64,000 nucleotides of DNA from Paralithodes platypus (Eukaryota; Arthropoda; Malacostraca; Decapoda; Lithodidae), in contig CM064569.1 in NCBI GenBank assembly GCA_032716605.1, positions 9,544,180 to 9,608,179 on the forward strand, in the 5' to 3' direction. Position 1 is the first letter of the stretch; every line of letters begins with the position of its first letter. The translations under genes and the position numbers were made by a program. The notes under the pieces were generated by a model. The model saw only the letters and a list, made by a program, of their open reading frames with translations, was not told the origin of the DNA and ran no database searches. Below are positions 30,536 to 41,925 of the stretch, one piece after another.

Positions 30536-32958
30536 ACATAAGAACATAAGAACATAAGAAAATGGGAGTCTGCAGAAAGCCGATTGGCCTAAGCAAGGCA
30601 GATCCCTGTCCCACACAACCCCAATTCATTACAAAGCCCAATTATAGGCTTCACACTCTAATACCCTGAGGATCATCTTACCAAAACGGTTAGAGATTAA
30701 CGCAGGATTATGGAGGTCTGCAGAGCGCTGATTGGCCCAACCCGGCTGATCCCCCTTCACACCCAACCCTTCTCGTCCATATGCTTATCCAATTTTATCT
30801 AAAGCTCCCTACAGTTTTAGATCCCACTATAGCACTTGGTAGTCCATTCCACCCGTCTACAACTCTGTTACCAACCAATACTTGCCTATATCTTTTCTGA
30901 AACGAAATTTATCTAATTTGAAACCATTGGTACGAGTTCTTTCGCTATCACTGAGCTTTAGTACATTTGCCATGTCCCCTGTGTTGATCCCACTAACCCA
31001 CTTGAACACCTCTATCATATCCCTCTAACTCTGCGTCTCTCTAACGAATGTAAAACCTAATTTCTTCAACCTTTCTTCATACGAAAGATTTCTAATATTA
31101 TGGATCATTTTTGTCATTCTACGCTGTACTCTCTCCAATGAATCTATGTCCATTCTGTAATAAGGACACCAAAATTGGACAGCATAATCCATATGGGGTC
31201 TCACTAATGACAAGTAAAGTTTTAAGATAACATCAGCATTTGTTACTCACACTCCTAGAGATGAACCCGAGAATCCTGTTTGCCTTATTACGAACGCTTA
31301 TACACTGTTTCTAGGCTTCAAATCATTGCTAACAAACACACCTAGATCTTTCTCGCAGTCTGAATTTTCTAATTCTAAATTAGCTAGTTTATATTTAACA
31401 TTTGTTTGCATCTTCCCTATCTTTAATACCTTGCAATTGTCATTGTTAACTTCATCTGCCAATTTACTGACCATTCATGTAAGGTATCTAGATCCCTTTG
31501 GAGGCACTCTATATCGCTATCTGAATCAATTGATCTCCCTATTTTAGTATCGTCTGCGAATTTACTTATCCTACTAGTTATACCTAAATCTAGGTCATTT
31601 ATGTATATAAGAAACAACAGGGGACCTAATATCGATCCCTGGGGGACACCACTTTTGACTGCTCCCACTCTGACTTGGTACCATTTATGCTGACTCTCTG
31701 CTTCCCTACCAATTAGCCATGACCTAATCCATCCTAACAACGCCCCACCTATTCCATGTGCCTCAACCTTTCTCAGCAATCAATCTCATGAGGGACTCTG
31801 TCGAAAGCTTTACTGAAATCTAAATATAAATATCATAAGACTTGTCATTATCTACTGCTTCATATACCTCTGAGAAAAAACTAAGCAAATAGTAAGGCAA
31901 GACCGTCCCTGAGTGAATCCATGCTGAGAAGAATTGATTAAGTTAAATGTTTCTAAGTGGTTTCTCATTTTCCTAGCAATAATTGACTCTAGTAGTTTTC
32001 CTATGATTGAAGTGAGACTAAGGGGGCGGTAATTGGATGCTATTGATTATCACCTTTTTTGAAGATCGGAACTACATTTGCAAGCTTCCAAGCTTCTGGA
32101 ACTATACCTGTTTCTAATGACTTGTTAAATAGAAATGTTAATGGATAACTTAACTCATCTCTGCCTTCTTTTAATACTCTAGCATATACCTCATCAGGAC
32201 CAGGCGATTTATCCCTTTTCAGTCTGTCAATTTCCTTAACCACATCATTTACTTATAGTATCCGTACTTAACCTATTTTCTATACTATCGCTGTATACCT
32301 TACGGACTTCTGGAAACTGTGCCAAATTGTCATTAGTGAAAACGGAAAGAAATTGACTATTTAATGTACTGCACATTTCTAAATCACTTTCTGTCAATTT
32401 TCCTATCGAAGTTTTAAGGGGACCAATTACATCTCTAACCTGGGAATTATATAGTTGGTAAAAAAGCTTTAGGATTATTTTTGAATCATTGGCAACCTTA
32501 ATTTCATAATTCTTTTTTCTTTACTAATATTCTTTTTACCTGTCGTGATAGATTCTGATAGTAAGCAAGTAGGTGAATTTCGCCTTTTTTAATTTTTCTA
32601 TATTTCCTCTTTTTATCCTAGAAGATCTAATAGTCTATTATTCCTCCATTTGGGTTGGTTCTGTGTTGATCTAAATTTTCTTTTGGGGATATATTTATTT
32701 TGCGCATTGAATACTGACTTGATAAAATTATCGTATGTATCTACCAAGTTTGACGTCTCCTCCGACTTAAGATGACAGGTGCCTGAGAAAGGATACACTC
32801 ATTTGGACACCTGGATCGACTTAATTTTTTGGCCATAGGGTCCGCTAACAGGGCTTCTCTTAACCCCCCATATTGGCTTTTCTGAGTCAGGTATTAATGT
32901 TGTATTCTCTCTGATATTACCTTTCCATTGTATATTAAAATACACAGAATTGTGATCA

Positions 32959-33576
32959 CTATTTCCTAGGTGGTCCCCCGCTTTCTACACTATTTATCAT
33001 ATGTTCATTGTTACTGAAAACTAAATCGAGAATATTATCACCTCTAGTCGGCGTATCTATGAATTGAGATAAAAAAATATCTTGTACTACCTCAATAAAC
33101 TCCTTTGAATCAGAGTCGCCTATTTGTTGCTGCCAATCTATATTAGGGAAATTAAAATCCCCCATAATGCACACGTTGCTAAGCCTTGATGCTATTTTAA
33201 TTTCCTCCCATAATGATGTTCCGTCATTTCTACTCATATTTGGCGGTCTATACATAACTCCAATATCTATAGTCTCACTACCTTCGTTAACTTCTACCCA
33301 AACACTTTCATTTTCATTATTTACTCTAATACCTGATTTAGTACAGCTTTTTAATACACTCCTGACAAACACTGCTATACCGCCACCCCTCTTACTTGTT
33401 CGGTCATATTTAAACAAACTATATCCTGGTATATCAAACTCTGCTAAAAAATGCCTGGTTTCTGTATTAATCCATGTTTCAGTTAGCGCTATTATGTCTA
33501 TATTTTCTTTGCTAACCAGTGCTCTAAGTTCGTTCATTTTGTTACATAAACTCCTGCAATTTGTATAATAAAACAC
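32959..33576 (-). pseudogene. CR1-A ORF2 endonuclease domain, 205 codons open
   Basis: YYTNCRSLCNKMNELRALV, TETWINTE, GGGIAVFVRSVL, IGVMYRPPN and IMGDFNFPNIDW: the APE-type endonuclease with catalytic Glu (TETW), YRPPN and GDFN. A frameshift just after SVESG removes the final SDH motif from the frame. Confidence 0.88.
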
Positions 33577-33735
33577 TCAAAATATTACTTGTATTTGCAA
33601 CTATTTTTCTATTGTTTTTAACTAATTTATTTTTACCTGTTTGAACTACTGGACCTAGACGGAAAATCTACGCTATCAGAATGTTCGTTATTACTATCAA
33701 TTTGATGTGGCTGGGATTCTATTTTACTTACACAC

Positions 33736-34634
33736 CTATGGTTTATTAACCAAACCCGCAACAAACTTGTCGAGTGAGCTGGCTAAGGTCGAAACTCCTA
33801 GTCGAGAGAGATGTACTCCATCCTGGGCATACAGTTCATCCTTACCGTAGAAGAGGGTCCAGTTATCCAGGAATGGAATAGTATTTGCCTTGCAATACTT
33901 CTCCAGCCGGCTATTTACACCAATAGCCCTGGAGGACCATTCCTTCCTTACCCCTCTTCTTGGTAGGATACTGTGTACCACAGGAACTCCACCCTTCTCC
34001 TGATCCTCTCCAACATTTCCTGGTACGTGGTGAGCAACTCCTCAGTCCTGCATTTCCAAATGTCGTTGCTCCCTGCGTTGAGGAAATGATGGGGTCCTCT
34101 CCACTCGCTTCCATGACACCATCTAGCTTTTTCTGCCACCTTCTCGACTCCGGCACCAGGCAGACAGACAACTTTACCAACATGTGTGTTAGTAGCCCTA
34201 CCAAGGTATTAATCATTGAATCCCCTACAATTAAAATAGACTTAGCTGTTTTCTGTTGCCGGCCTGTAGCAGGAGTTGTAGCAGCAACAGCAGCAGACTT
34301 CCCCCCCTCCCCTCTCACTGCCTCGATGATCGCCACTTCCTCGCCATCACTCTCATCAGCCAAGGTGCTGAAGTTGTTGTGGGTCTTGGGTGGCTGCCTT
34401 TTCAGCTTGCAGGCCGTTTGCACTGGTTGACACCACTTTCCAAGGGGCTTCACGATCCCTGGGAACACTTCCGGTAGACTCACACTTCTTTTCCGCCATA
34501 GCTAGTCTCAAGGCCAAATTTTCATCTTTGAGACACTGAATCTCCTGCTCCACACTCTCCAGTCTTTCTTGCAAAGCAAGACAAAGCTGGAGAGTATGGG
34601 AGGAGACAGCAGACTCATCAACAACAGCCATCAC
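33736..34634 (-). pseudogene. CR1-A ORF1 (coiled coil + SGNH esterase), broken
   Basis: Frame 34634-34356 gives MMAVVDESAVSSHTLQLCLALQERLESVEQEIQCLKDENLALRL. Other frames give ILIVGDSMINTLVG (block I Ser), INAGSNDIWKCRTEELL in a shifted frame, and LDNWTLFYGKDELYAQDGVHLSRLG (block V Asp and His). At least three frameshifts separate these pieces. Confidence 0.85.
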
Positions 34635-34728
34635 TAAGAAAGTTCACTAGGACCTCACTAAGGGTAAACCGGTTCACTAGCAGTCACTGGGGACGTCCGC
34701 ACAGGTCAGGGGTCAGAGGGCAACTCTT

Positions 34729-36538
34729 TAATTAAGTTAAATTTTACTAAGTGGCTTCTAATTTTCCTAGCAATAATAGACTCTAGCAACTTTCCTATGA
34801 TTGATGTGAGACTAATGGGACGGTAATTGGATGTTATCGATTTATCACCTTTTTTGAAGATCGGAACTACATTTGCAAGCTTCCAAGCTTCTGGAACTAA
34901 ACCTGTTTCTAAAGACTTGTTAAATAAAAATGCTAATGGGCTACTTAACTCATCTCTGCATTCTTGTAATACTCTAGCATATACCTCGTCAGGACCAGGC
35001 GATTTTTGAGGTTTCAGTCTGTCAATTTCCTTAAGCACATCATTTCTACTTATACTAACTGTACTTAACATATTTTCTATACTATCACTATATACCATAT
35101 TGACTTCTGGAATCTGTGCCAAATTTTCATTAGTGAAAACGGAAAGAAACTGGCTATTTAATGTACTGCACATTTCTAAATCATTTTCTGTTATTTCTCC
35201 TATTGAAGTTTTTAGGGGGCCTATTACATCTCTAACTTTAGATTTATATAGTTGGTAAAAAGCTTTTGGGTTACTTTTTGAGTCACTGGCTATCTTTATT
35301 TCATAATTTATTTTTGCTTTCCTGATTTCCTTTTTAACCTGTCTTGATAGAGTCTGATTGTATATATGTAGATGATTTTCGCCTTTCTTTATTTTTCTAT
35401 ATATTCCTTTCTTTTTTTCTATAAGATCTATTAGCTTATTAGTCATCCATTTTGGTTGGTTCTGCGGCGATCTAAATTTTCTTTTAGGGATATATTTATT
35501 TTGAGCATTGTGGAGTGAAGCAATAAACTGGTTATATGTAGGTGGCAAGTTTAACTCTGGCATATCCTGACTTAATTGCTTAACAATAGGGTCCACCCTT
35601 AAGTCTCTTCTTAGCCCACCATAATCGGCTTTTCTGAAATCTGGGATAAGTGTCGTATTCTCTTTAGCATTCCCTGTCCATTGTATATTAAAATAAATAG
35701 ATTTATGATCGCTATTTCCTAGGTGGTCACCAATCTCTACATCATTTATCATATGTTCATTGTTACTGAAAACTAAATCAAGAATATTAATACCTCTAGT
35801 TGGCGTATCTATGAATTGAAATAAAAAACTATCTTGTACAACCTCAATAAACTCTACTGAATCGGAGTCGCCTATTTGGTGCTGCCAATCAATGTTCGGA
35901 AAATTAAAATCCCCCATAATGCACACATTGCTAAACCTTGATGCTATTTTAATTTCCTCCCATAACGATGTTCCGCCATTTCTACTCATATTAGGCGGTC
36001 TATATATAACTCCAATAACTATGGTCTCACTACCTTCGTTAACCTCTACCCAAACACTTTCATTATCATTATTTAGTCTAATACCTGATTTAATACAGCT
36101 TTTTAATGTACTCCTGACAAACACTGCTATACGGGGACCCCCGCCCCTCCTACTTGTTCGGTCATATTTAAACAAACTATATCCTGGAATATCAAATTCT
36201 GCTAAAAAATGCCTAGATTCTGTATTAATCCACGTTTCAGTTAGCGCTATTATGTCTATATTTTCTGTGCTAACGAGTGCTCTAAGTTCGTTCATTTTGT
36301 TACATAAACTCCTACAATTTGTATAATATACCCTCAACCTATTACTTTTATTTGCAACTAATTTTCTATTGTTTTTAGCTAACTTATTATTTCCTGTTGA
36401 ACTACTAGCTCTAGACGGAAATTCTGCTCTATCAGTAATCTCATCTTTACTATCAGTTACATGTGTAGTGTTATCGATAATACTATTACACATCACTATA
36501 TTCGCACTATCTTGACTGATTATTTCTATTTTACTCAC
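34729..36538 (-). CDS. CR1-A ORF2 N-terminal part: APE endonuclease and start of RT
   Basis: About 603 element codons are open. Residues 1-65 are a low-complexity lead. The APE-type endonuclease spans about 68-285: YYTNCRS (N74), TETWIN (E101), IYRPPN (179-183), MGDFNFPNIDW (D210, N212) and GNSDHKS (S276-D277-H278). A linker rich in Lys follows, then the RT start with DRLKPQKSPGPDEVYARVLQECRDEL, PEAWKLANVVPIFKKGD and NYRPISLTSIIGKLLE. A two-residue gain (GGGPRIAVF against GGGIAVF in sister copies) comes from extra G/C bases near 36138. The last codons after FNLI are foreign sequence from the inner element. The endonuclease would nick target DNA to prime reverse transcription. Confidence 0.9.
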
Positions 36539-36603
36539 TGGTTTGTCACATGACGTACCTGCTCCATATGGAGACAGTATTTTACTTACACACCCAGGTT
36601 TTT

Positions 36604-37488
36604 TTAACGAAACCCCGCAACAATCTTGTCCAGTGAGCTGGCCAAGGTCGAAACTCCTAGTCGAGAAAGATGTACTCCATCCTGGGCATACAGTTCATCC
36701 TTACCATAGAAGTGGGTCCAGTTATCTAGGAATGGCATTGAGTTTGCCTTGCAATACTTCTCCAGCCGGCTATATACACCAATAGCCCTGGAGGACCATT
36801 CCTTCCGTACCCCTCTTCTTGGCAGGATACTGTGTACCACAGGAAATCCACCCTTCTCCTTGATCCTCTCCAGCATTTCCTGGTACTTGGTCAGCAACTC
36901 CTCAGTCCTGCATCTCCATATGTCATTGGATCCCGCGTTGATGAAGATGATGGGGTCCTCCCCACCCACTTCTAGGACACCATCCATCTTCTCTGCCACC
37001 CTCCCGACTCCGGCTCCAGGTAGGCAGACAACTTTACTAACATGAGTGTTAGTAGCCCCGTCAAGGTACCTAACCATTGAATCACCGACAATGAACTTAG
37101 CTTTTTTCCGTTGTCGGCGTGTAGCAGGAGTTGTAGCAGCAACAGCAGCAGACTTCCCCCCCTCCCCTCTCACTGCCTCGATGATCGCCACTTCCTCGCC
37201 ATCAATCTCATCAGCCAAGGTGCTGAAATTGTTGTGGGTCTTGAGTGGCTGCCTTTTCAGCTTGCAGGCCGTTGCACTGGTTGACACCACTTTCCAAGGG
37301 GCTTCACGATCCCTGGGAATACTTCCGGTAGCCTCACACTTCTTCTCCGCCATAGCTAGTCTCAAGGCCAAATTTTCATCTTTGAGACACTGAATCTCCT
37401 GCTCCACACTCTCCAGTCTTTCTTGCAAAGCAAGACAAAGCTGGAGAGTATGGGAGGAGACAGCAGACTCATCAACAACAGCCATCAC
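36604..37488 (-). CDS. CR1-A ORF1, coiled coil and SGNH/GDSL esterase domain, 294 aa, intact
   Basis: Residues 12-50 form a leucine-rich coiled coil (LALQERLESVEQEIQCLKDENLALRL). Residues 55-130 are a polar linker ending in a basic RRQRKKAK stretch. Residues 131-294 match an SGNH/GDSL hydrolase: block I IVGDSMVRYL (Ser137), block III NAGSNDI (Asn188), and block V DGVHLS (Asp270, His273). CR1-clade ORF1 proteins are known to carry esterase domains, and such proteins bind nucleic acid and multimerise. All catalytic residues are present and no frameshift is seen, unlike the ORF1 in the inner copy. ATG is at the usual place after the 5'UTR phrase AACTTTCTTAGTG. Confidence 0.93.
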   Translation of the reverse strand: MMAVVDESAVSSHTLQLCLALQERLESVEQEIQCLKDENLALRLAMAEKKCEATGSIPRDREAPWKVVSTSATACKLKRQPLKTHNNFSTLADEIDGEEVAIIEAVRGEGGKSAAVAATTPATRRQRKKAKFIVGDSMVRYLDGATNTHVSKVVCLPGAGVGRVAEKMDGVLEVGGEDPIIFINAGSNDIWRCRTEELLTKYQEMLERIKEKGGFPVVHSILPRRGVRKEWSSRAIGVYSRLEKYCKANSMPFLDNWTHFYGKDELYAQDGVHLSRLGVSTLASSLDKIVAGFR

Positions 37489-37592
37489 TAAGAAAGTTCA
37501 ATAGGACCTCACTAAGGGTAAACAGGTTCACTAGCGGTCACTGGGGATGTCCGCACTGGTCAGGGGTCAGAGGGCAACTGATAAGATAACAT

Positions 37593-37735
37593 TAGGATCA
37601 TAGGATCACCAAAATCTACATAAGGCCGTCTGGCTCACGCGAGGCAGATTCCTTTCACTTGCCGTTCATAATGTTATCTAGTTTACGTATGAAAATATCT
37701 ACAGTTCCTGATCTAATTAAGGTAAATTTGATCCC
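37593..37735 (-). mobile_element. CR1-C 3'-end fragment
   Basis: The minus strand gives IRSGTVDIFIRKLDNIMNGK*, then ACATTAGGATCATAGGATCACC. It matches 16965-17112. Confidence 0.7.
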
Positions 37736-37802
37736 TTAGCACCTTTATGGAAAATAATGTGAAACTACTATATATCGGCGTCATATTACTGCACAACTCT
37801 TG

Positions 37803-38165
37803 TTAATTATGGGGGAAGTAGTATCTTTTTCTGAGCCCCCTTTTCCCTCACGTTTATCATAATAGTTTTGAGATTTTAAGACGTTCGTTCCATTAGTTTG
37901 GCGATTTTGAGACCTTTCGCCTCATTTCTTTGTCAATATTAAAATCTTTCATGCCATTTAGGTGTTGATTTTTCCTGGCGAGCGATAGCCAGCCTTAATT
38001 CTAGAAGAAACCAGACCGGGACATTTTTCTGTCGATAAATGTACAATTTTTTTTTGGAAGGTGGTATTTTTTTAAAGCTTGATAGAGGTTAATAAAGGAA
38101 ACTAAAGAAACAAAATTAATGAATAAAGATATATATAGACCAAGAAACAAGCACTACCCCCTTAA
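37803..38165 (-). mobile_element. TTAA-type MITE, family R2
   Basis: TTAATTATGGGGGAAG start, CCTTTTCCCTCACGTTTATC, CCTGGCGAGCGATAGCCAGCC, and the ACTACCCCCTTAA end. Its right TTAA is shared with the next MITE. Confidence 0.8.
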
Positions 38166-38634
38166 CCCTTTCAGCACCACCACGTCTTTTTACCTTTGAA
38201 TATGGCTAAAGTTAGACGATGATATGCAGTTTAAGAAGGACTTAAGTTATTCAGAGCGTTAATTGATACATCACTTACCCTTTTGAGTCCTAGAGTTGGA
38301 TTATAAGCTAAAGAAAATTCCCTAGTGGTAGCCCGAACAAGATAAAAACTACCCGTGAAATGCCCTAGCTTCGGACGGGGGCTATACTTCGGACACTTCT
38401 GGATAACAGTATGTAAGCTACAGTTATGGAAAAATTACTTTGCATTATGGAAGAACACCGCAGACATACTTGTTTTTCCATAACATCATGTATTTACCCC
38501 ATAACTGTGGTTCATTGTATATATTTTCTAGAGTGTCCAAAGTTATCTCCCCGTCCGAAGTTATCTCCCCGTCCGAAGTTACCTACCCGTCCGAAGTTAC
38601 GTCATGTTACCGGTACGTCATGGTGCTGAAGAGG
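38166..38634. mobile_element. TTAA-flanked MITE (family R4), about 469 bp
   Basis: CCCTTTCAGCACCACCACGTC at the left pairs with GACGT..ATGGTGCTGAAGAGG at the right, giving about 21-bp TIRs. TTAA occurs on both sides (38162-38165, 38635-38638). The interior carries inverted CTTCGGAC / GTCCGAAG words and an 18-bp minisatellite. Confidence 0.75.
38535..38606 (+). repeat. 18-bp minisatellite, 4 units
   Basis: GTCCGAAGTTATCTCCCC repeats four times, the last unit diverged. The reverse word CTTCGGAC occurs twice at 38371-38390 in the same MITE. Confidence 0.9.
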
Positions 38635-38769
38635 TTAACACCATATTTAACTGTAAAATATGTGCATCTCATAGTATCTCCTCTACATCTCTGTTGTTCT
38701 AATATAATTAATTTCATTGGAGGTGTTTGGTGGTGTGGTGAAATTAATAAAAAATAGATAATTATGTAA

Positions 38770-38890
38770 GCCAAGGATATCCAACCACTCCTCATATATT
38801 ACATTTCTAATATTGTGGATAATTTTCGCCATACCTCGTCTGATTGCCCCCAAAGAGTCAAAACCATATAGTACAATAGGGACACTACAA
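38770..38890 (-). pseudogene. Diverged CR1-like ORF2 fragment
   Basis: The minus strand gives SLGAIRRGMAKIIHNIRNVIYEEWLDILGL, a distant match to the RVQRRMTKMIHNIRNLPYEERLKKLGL motif of CR1-A. Confidence 0.65.
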
Positions 38891-39164
38891 CTGAACAACG
38901 TAGCCTAAAGCCGGTATCACACGAGCGCTTTTTCCCTCAACATTTATGCTCAACACTGGTCTGGCAGCTTATGAGGTCAACATTTACAATATTTCAGTTA
39001 CGTAAATTCATCTATCACCAGTCTAGTTTCCGATACCAGTGCACAATATTCCAGTAATGTTGCCAGAAGAATGTTGATCATAGAATGTTTTTTTTTTTTT
39101 TTTTTTTTTTGAGACAATGAACGGAGGAAGGAAAAACACAGATAAAACAAAAAGGTCCATGTGC

Positions 39165-39716
39165 CTAAAGGCATCCTCCATTCATAAAATGTTTGTAACA
39201 ACTGGATTTAAACTTTTGTAGATTGTAAGTTTGTGGAAAGCAATTCGAGGGAAGTGAATTCCAAAGAGTAGTAGTTCTAGGGATAAATGAATTTTGATAA
39301 GCAGAAGTTCTGCATTGTGGAGGAGAAATAGTAAATTCATGGGCGCTCTCGGCTGCCCTAGTTCTACGGGGAAAGATGTGGAGAGGCGGCACAATTGAAG
39401 CAAGTTCCTCGGAACAATTGCTGTGAAAATATCTGTAGAATAATGCAAGGGATGCAACGTTTCTTCGTATGGCTAATGTAGGAAGGTCCTGTGTTATTGC
39501 AGGGTTATTGATTAATCTAATAGCTTTATTTGGAATTTTGTCCAACTGCCTCAATGCAACCACTTCACTTCCACTCCACAGAGGTGAACAGTAATCCATC
39601 TGAGAACGCACATGACTTCTATATATTACGGCCAACTGCTCGTCAGTGAAGAATTCTCGAACTCTGTACAGGAGTCCCAGTTTTTTTAGAGGCATTCTTA
39701 GCAATGCTTCTAACAT
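39165..39716 (-). pseudogene. Family B ORF2 C-terminal region, 183 codons
   Basis: KKLGLLYRVREFFTDEQLAVIYRSHVRSQMDYCSPLWSGS..LRQLDKIPNKAIRLINNP..LAIRRNVASLALFYRYFHSNCSEELASIVPPL..TTTLWNSLPSNCFPQTYNLQKFKSSCYKHF. This follows the RT thumb and lacks the expected upstream codons because of a one-base shift near 39680. Confidence 0.85.
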
Positions 39717-40431
39717 AATGTGTCCAGCTCAAGTTAGTAGTTAATGTTACACCGAGAATGTCAATACTAGGGGAAGTGGGAATATTTACATAATTAAAAA
39801 ATATATGGGAGTCAGCGAGATTCTGTCGGTTAGAAAATTGAATGTACTTGGTTTTCTGTGCATTAAAGGAAACTAGATTTTTTTGTCCCTATTCATTAAT
39901 TCTAGAAAGGTCCTGGTTCAGAGAAATTGCAGTGTTTATTTTTGAATTTATAAGATCGGGTTGGGTGAAAGAATTGGTAAATGTGAAGGAACTGTGGAGT
40001 GTTGAGTCATCTGCGTAGGAATGTATTGGATTATGAGTGGTAGATATGAGATCATTGATATGAATGAGGAACAGAGTTGGGGCCAAAATTGATCCCTGGG
40101 GAACACCAGCATTTATTGAGTGAAATTGAGAATAAAGGCCATCTACCATTACACGTATTTTTTCTGTTATGAAGATAAGAAGAAATTAGTGGAACTAATG
40201 ATGCAAGGCCGTAGTGTGACATCTTCGACAATAAGGATTGATGCCAGACTCTATCAAATGCCTTTGATATATCCAGTGCTATTGTATGTGTTTCACCATG
40301 TTGGTCTGTAGCTTGGTTGATTTGATGCATAAGAAGGCAAAGAATGTCTGCAGTTGATCGACATCGTCTAAAACCATATTGCCTATCACTGATTAATTTA
40401 TTATTCTCAAGATGCTTAATTATGTGATTAT

Positions 40432-41925
40432 TTAATATATTTCAAAGACTTTCCCAAGAGTGGAAGTTATAGCTATTGGTCTGTAGTTTGATGGATCTGA
40501 AGAGGCACCTTTTTTAGGAACTGGATGGATGTTTGCTTCTTTCCAGGGTACTGGGAAGCATGAGCTACGAGTACACAGACGGAAATTTTTTGCCAATACA
40601 GGAGCGAGCACCAAGGAGCAATTCTTAAGTACTATTGGAGGAATTTCATCTGGACCAGGAGCCTTATCTACTGAGAGATTCTGCAAAATAGTTTTGACAT
40701 GTCTGGTTTGGATCTTAAGTGAGGGAATTTCAGGCGAATTAAAATTAAGTACAGGGACATCTTGATTGATTTCATCTAAGGTTGAGTTGGTGGAGAAAAT
40801 ATCCGCAAGAAGGTTAGCTTTACCTCGTGGGTCACTTACAAGATTGCCAGTCGGAGATTTTAATGGTGGAATGGATGAAGCAGTAGTGAAGTTGGATTTG
40901 AATGAGTTAAGAGTAGACCAAAATATTTTGTTATCATTTGGATTATTTAGAAGTGTATTTGCCTGCTTGTGGAGAAAGTTTGATATAGTTAGGTTTAATA
41001 CAGTTTTGGCATGATTTCTGATGTTTCTAAAGTAATTAAAGGCTGCATGTGTTTTTGATCTTGTATATGCATTGTAGGCTATTGCTTTTTGTTCAGTTAC
41101 TCTAGCACAATTATGGTCAAAACATTTAGGTGAATTAGATCTTTTTCTGTACTTTTGATGAGGAATAAAAGTTTCCATTCCAATTTTTACAAAATCTTGT
41201 ATGTGGCTCAAGGTGGAGTGTGCATCATTAGAAAAGAAAGAGGTCCAGGGAATATCAATAAAGCAACCTTGAAGACCCTCCCAGTCTGCCCTATCGTAAT
41301 GCCATTTGGTCACCAAAACAGGTTCAGAGTGGGAAGGTGTGGTAGGTGATAGACAGGTGGCCTGTATCAAACAGTGATCAGAAGATCCAAGCGGGGCCCT
41401 CACTGTAACATCATAATTTTCTGAATTGGTTGTTAAAAATAAGCCCAGTAGGTGGGAATTATGATTAGGATTATCTGGTACACGGGTGGGTTGGTTGACT
41501 AGTTGAGTGAGATTAAATGAGTCTGCAAATAGCTCACATTCAAGACCAGCATCATCAGTCCTGGCTGAATGAGTGAGCCATTCAACATTATGGACATTAA
41601 AATCACCCAACACAGTGATTTCAGAAGAAGCATTTAAGTTGAGGACACTGAGTTGTGAGGACAGAGAATCAAAAAGACTTTGCTCTGGAGGAGTATTTGG
41701 GGAACGGTAGATGCAACATATGTATTTAAATTTACCAGCAGAAATTAATTTGTATATAGAATACTCAAAATAGGGACAATTGAAACTAGTAACCTCCTCC
41801 AGGGCAATTTCAGATTTTGCGAAGCAACATACACCTCCTTTAGGTCTGAAATTTTGGAGCAGTTGATAACCTGGAAAATTAAATCTAGACGTGTCAGATG
41901 TGGATGTTACTTGAGTCTCTGTCAA
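40432..41925 (-). pseudogene. Family B ORF2, endonuclease and RT start, 497 codons
   Basis: TETQVTSTSDTSRFNFPGYQLLQNFRPKGGVCCFAKS, CIYRSPNTPPEQ, ITVLGDFNVHNVEWL, PLGSSDHCLIQA (EN motifs GDFN and SDH), a linker with FDHNCARVTEQKAIAYNAYTRSKT, and RT start VDKAPGPDEIPPIVLKN, PWKEANIHPVPKKG and NYRPIAITSTLGKVFE. It breaks where a base is lost next to the EIILNNHII codons. Confidence 0.88.

Larger units (their letters stand above)
30536..34727 (-). mobile_element. Inner, full-length but heavily frameshifted CR1-A copy
   Basis: It holds a complete order on the minus strand: 5'UTR (34727-34635), ORF1 (34634-33745), ORF2 (about 33600-30770), a 3'UTR and octamers (30536-30560). ORF2 is broken by about a dozen single-base losses, mostly in homopolymers, for example CCCTCTAAC for CCCCTCTAAC and ACCAACCAAT for ACCAAACCAAT. 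It sits within another CR1-A copy, between TTTATTAA and TTAATTAA sequences that look like a 7-8 bp target duplication. Confidence 0.92.
34728..37580 (-). mobile_element. Outer CR1-A copy, 5' half with intact ORF1 and ORF2 N-terminus
   Basis: It has a 5'UTR of about 90 bp (37580-37489), ORF1 (37488-36604), a gap of about 65 bp, and ORF2 running from 36538 to the break at 34728. Losing the 3' half is unusual for target-primed retrotransposition, which truncates 5' ends. The explanation is the inner insertion, since the remainder is at 29126-30535. Combined length is about 4.26 kb. Confidence 0.92.

Noticed and set aside
33167..33568. 133-codon plus-strand hydrophobic frame (also 35892-36326)
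   Set aside because: It is antisense to the CR1-A endonuclease and occurs wherever that domain occurs.
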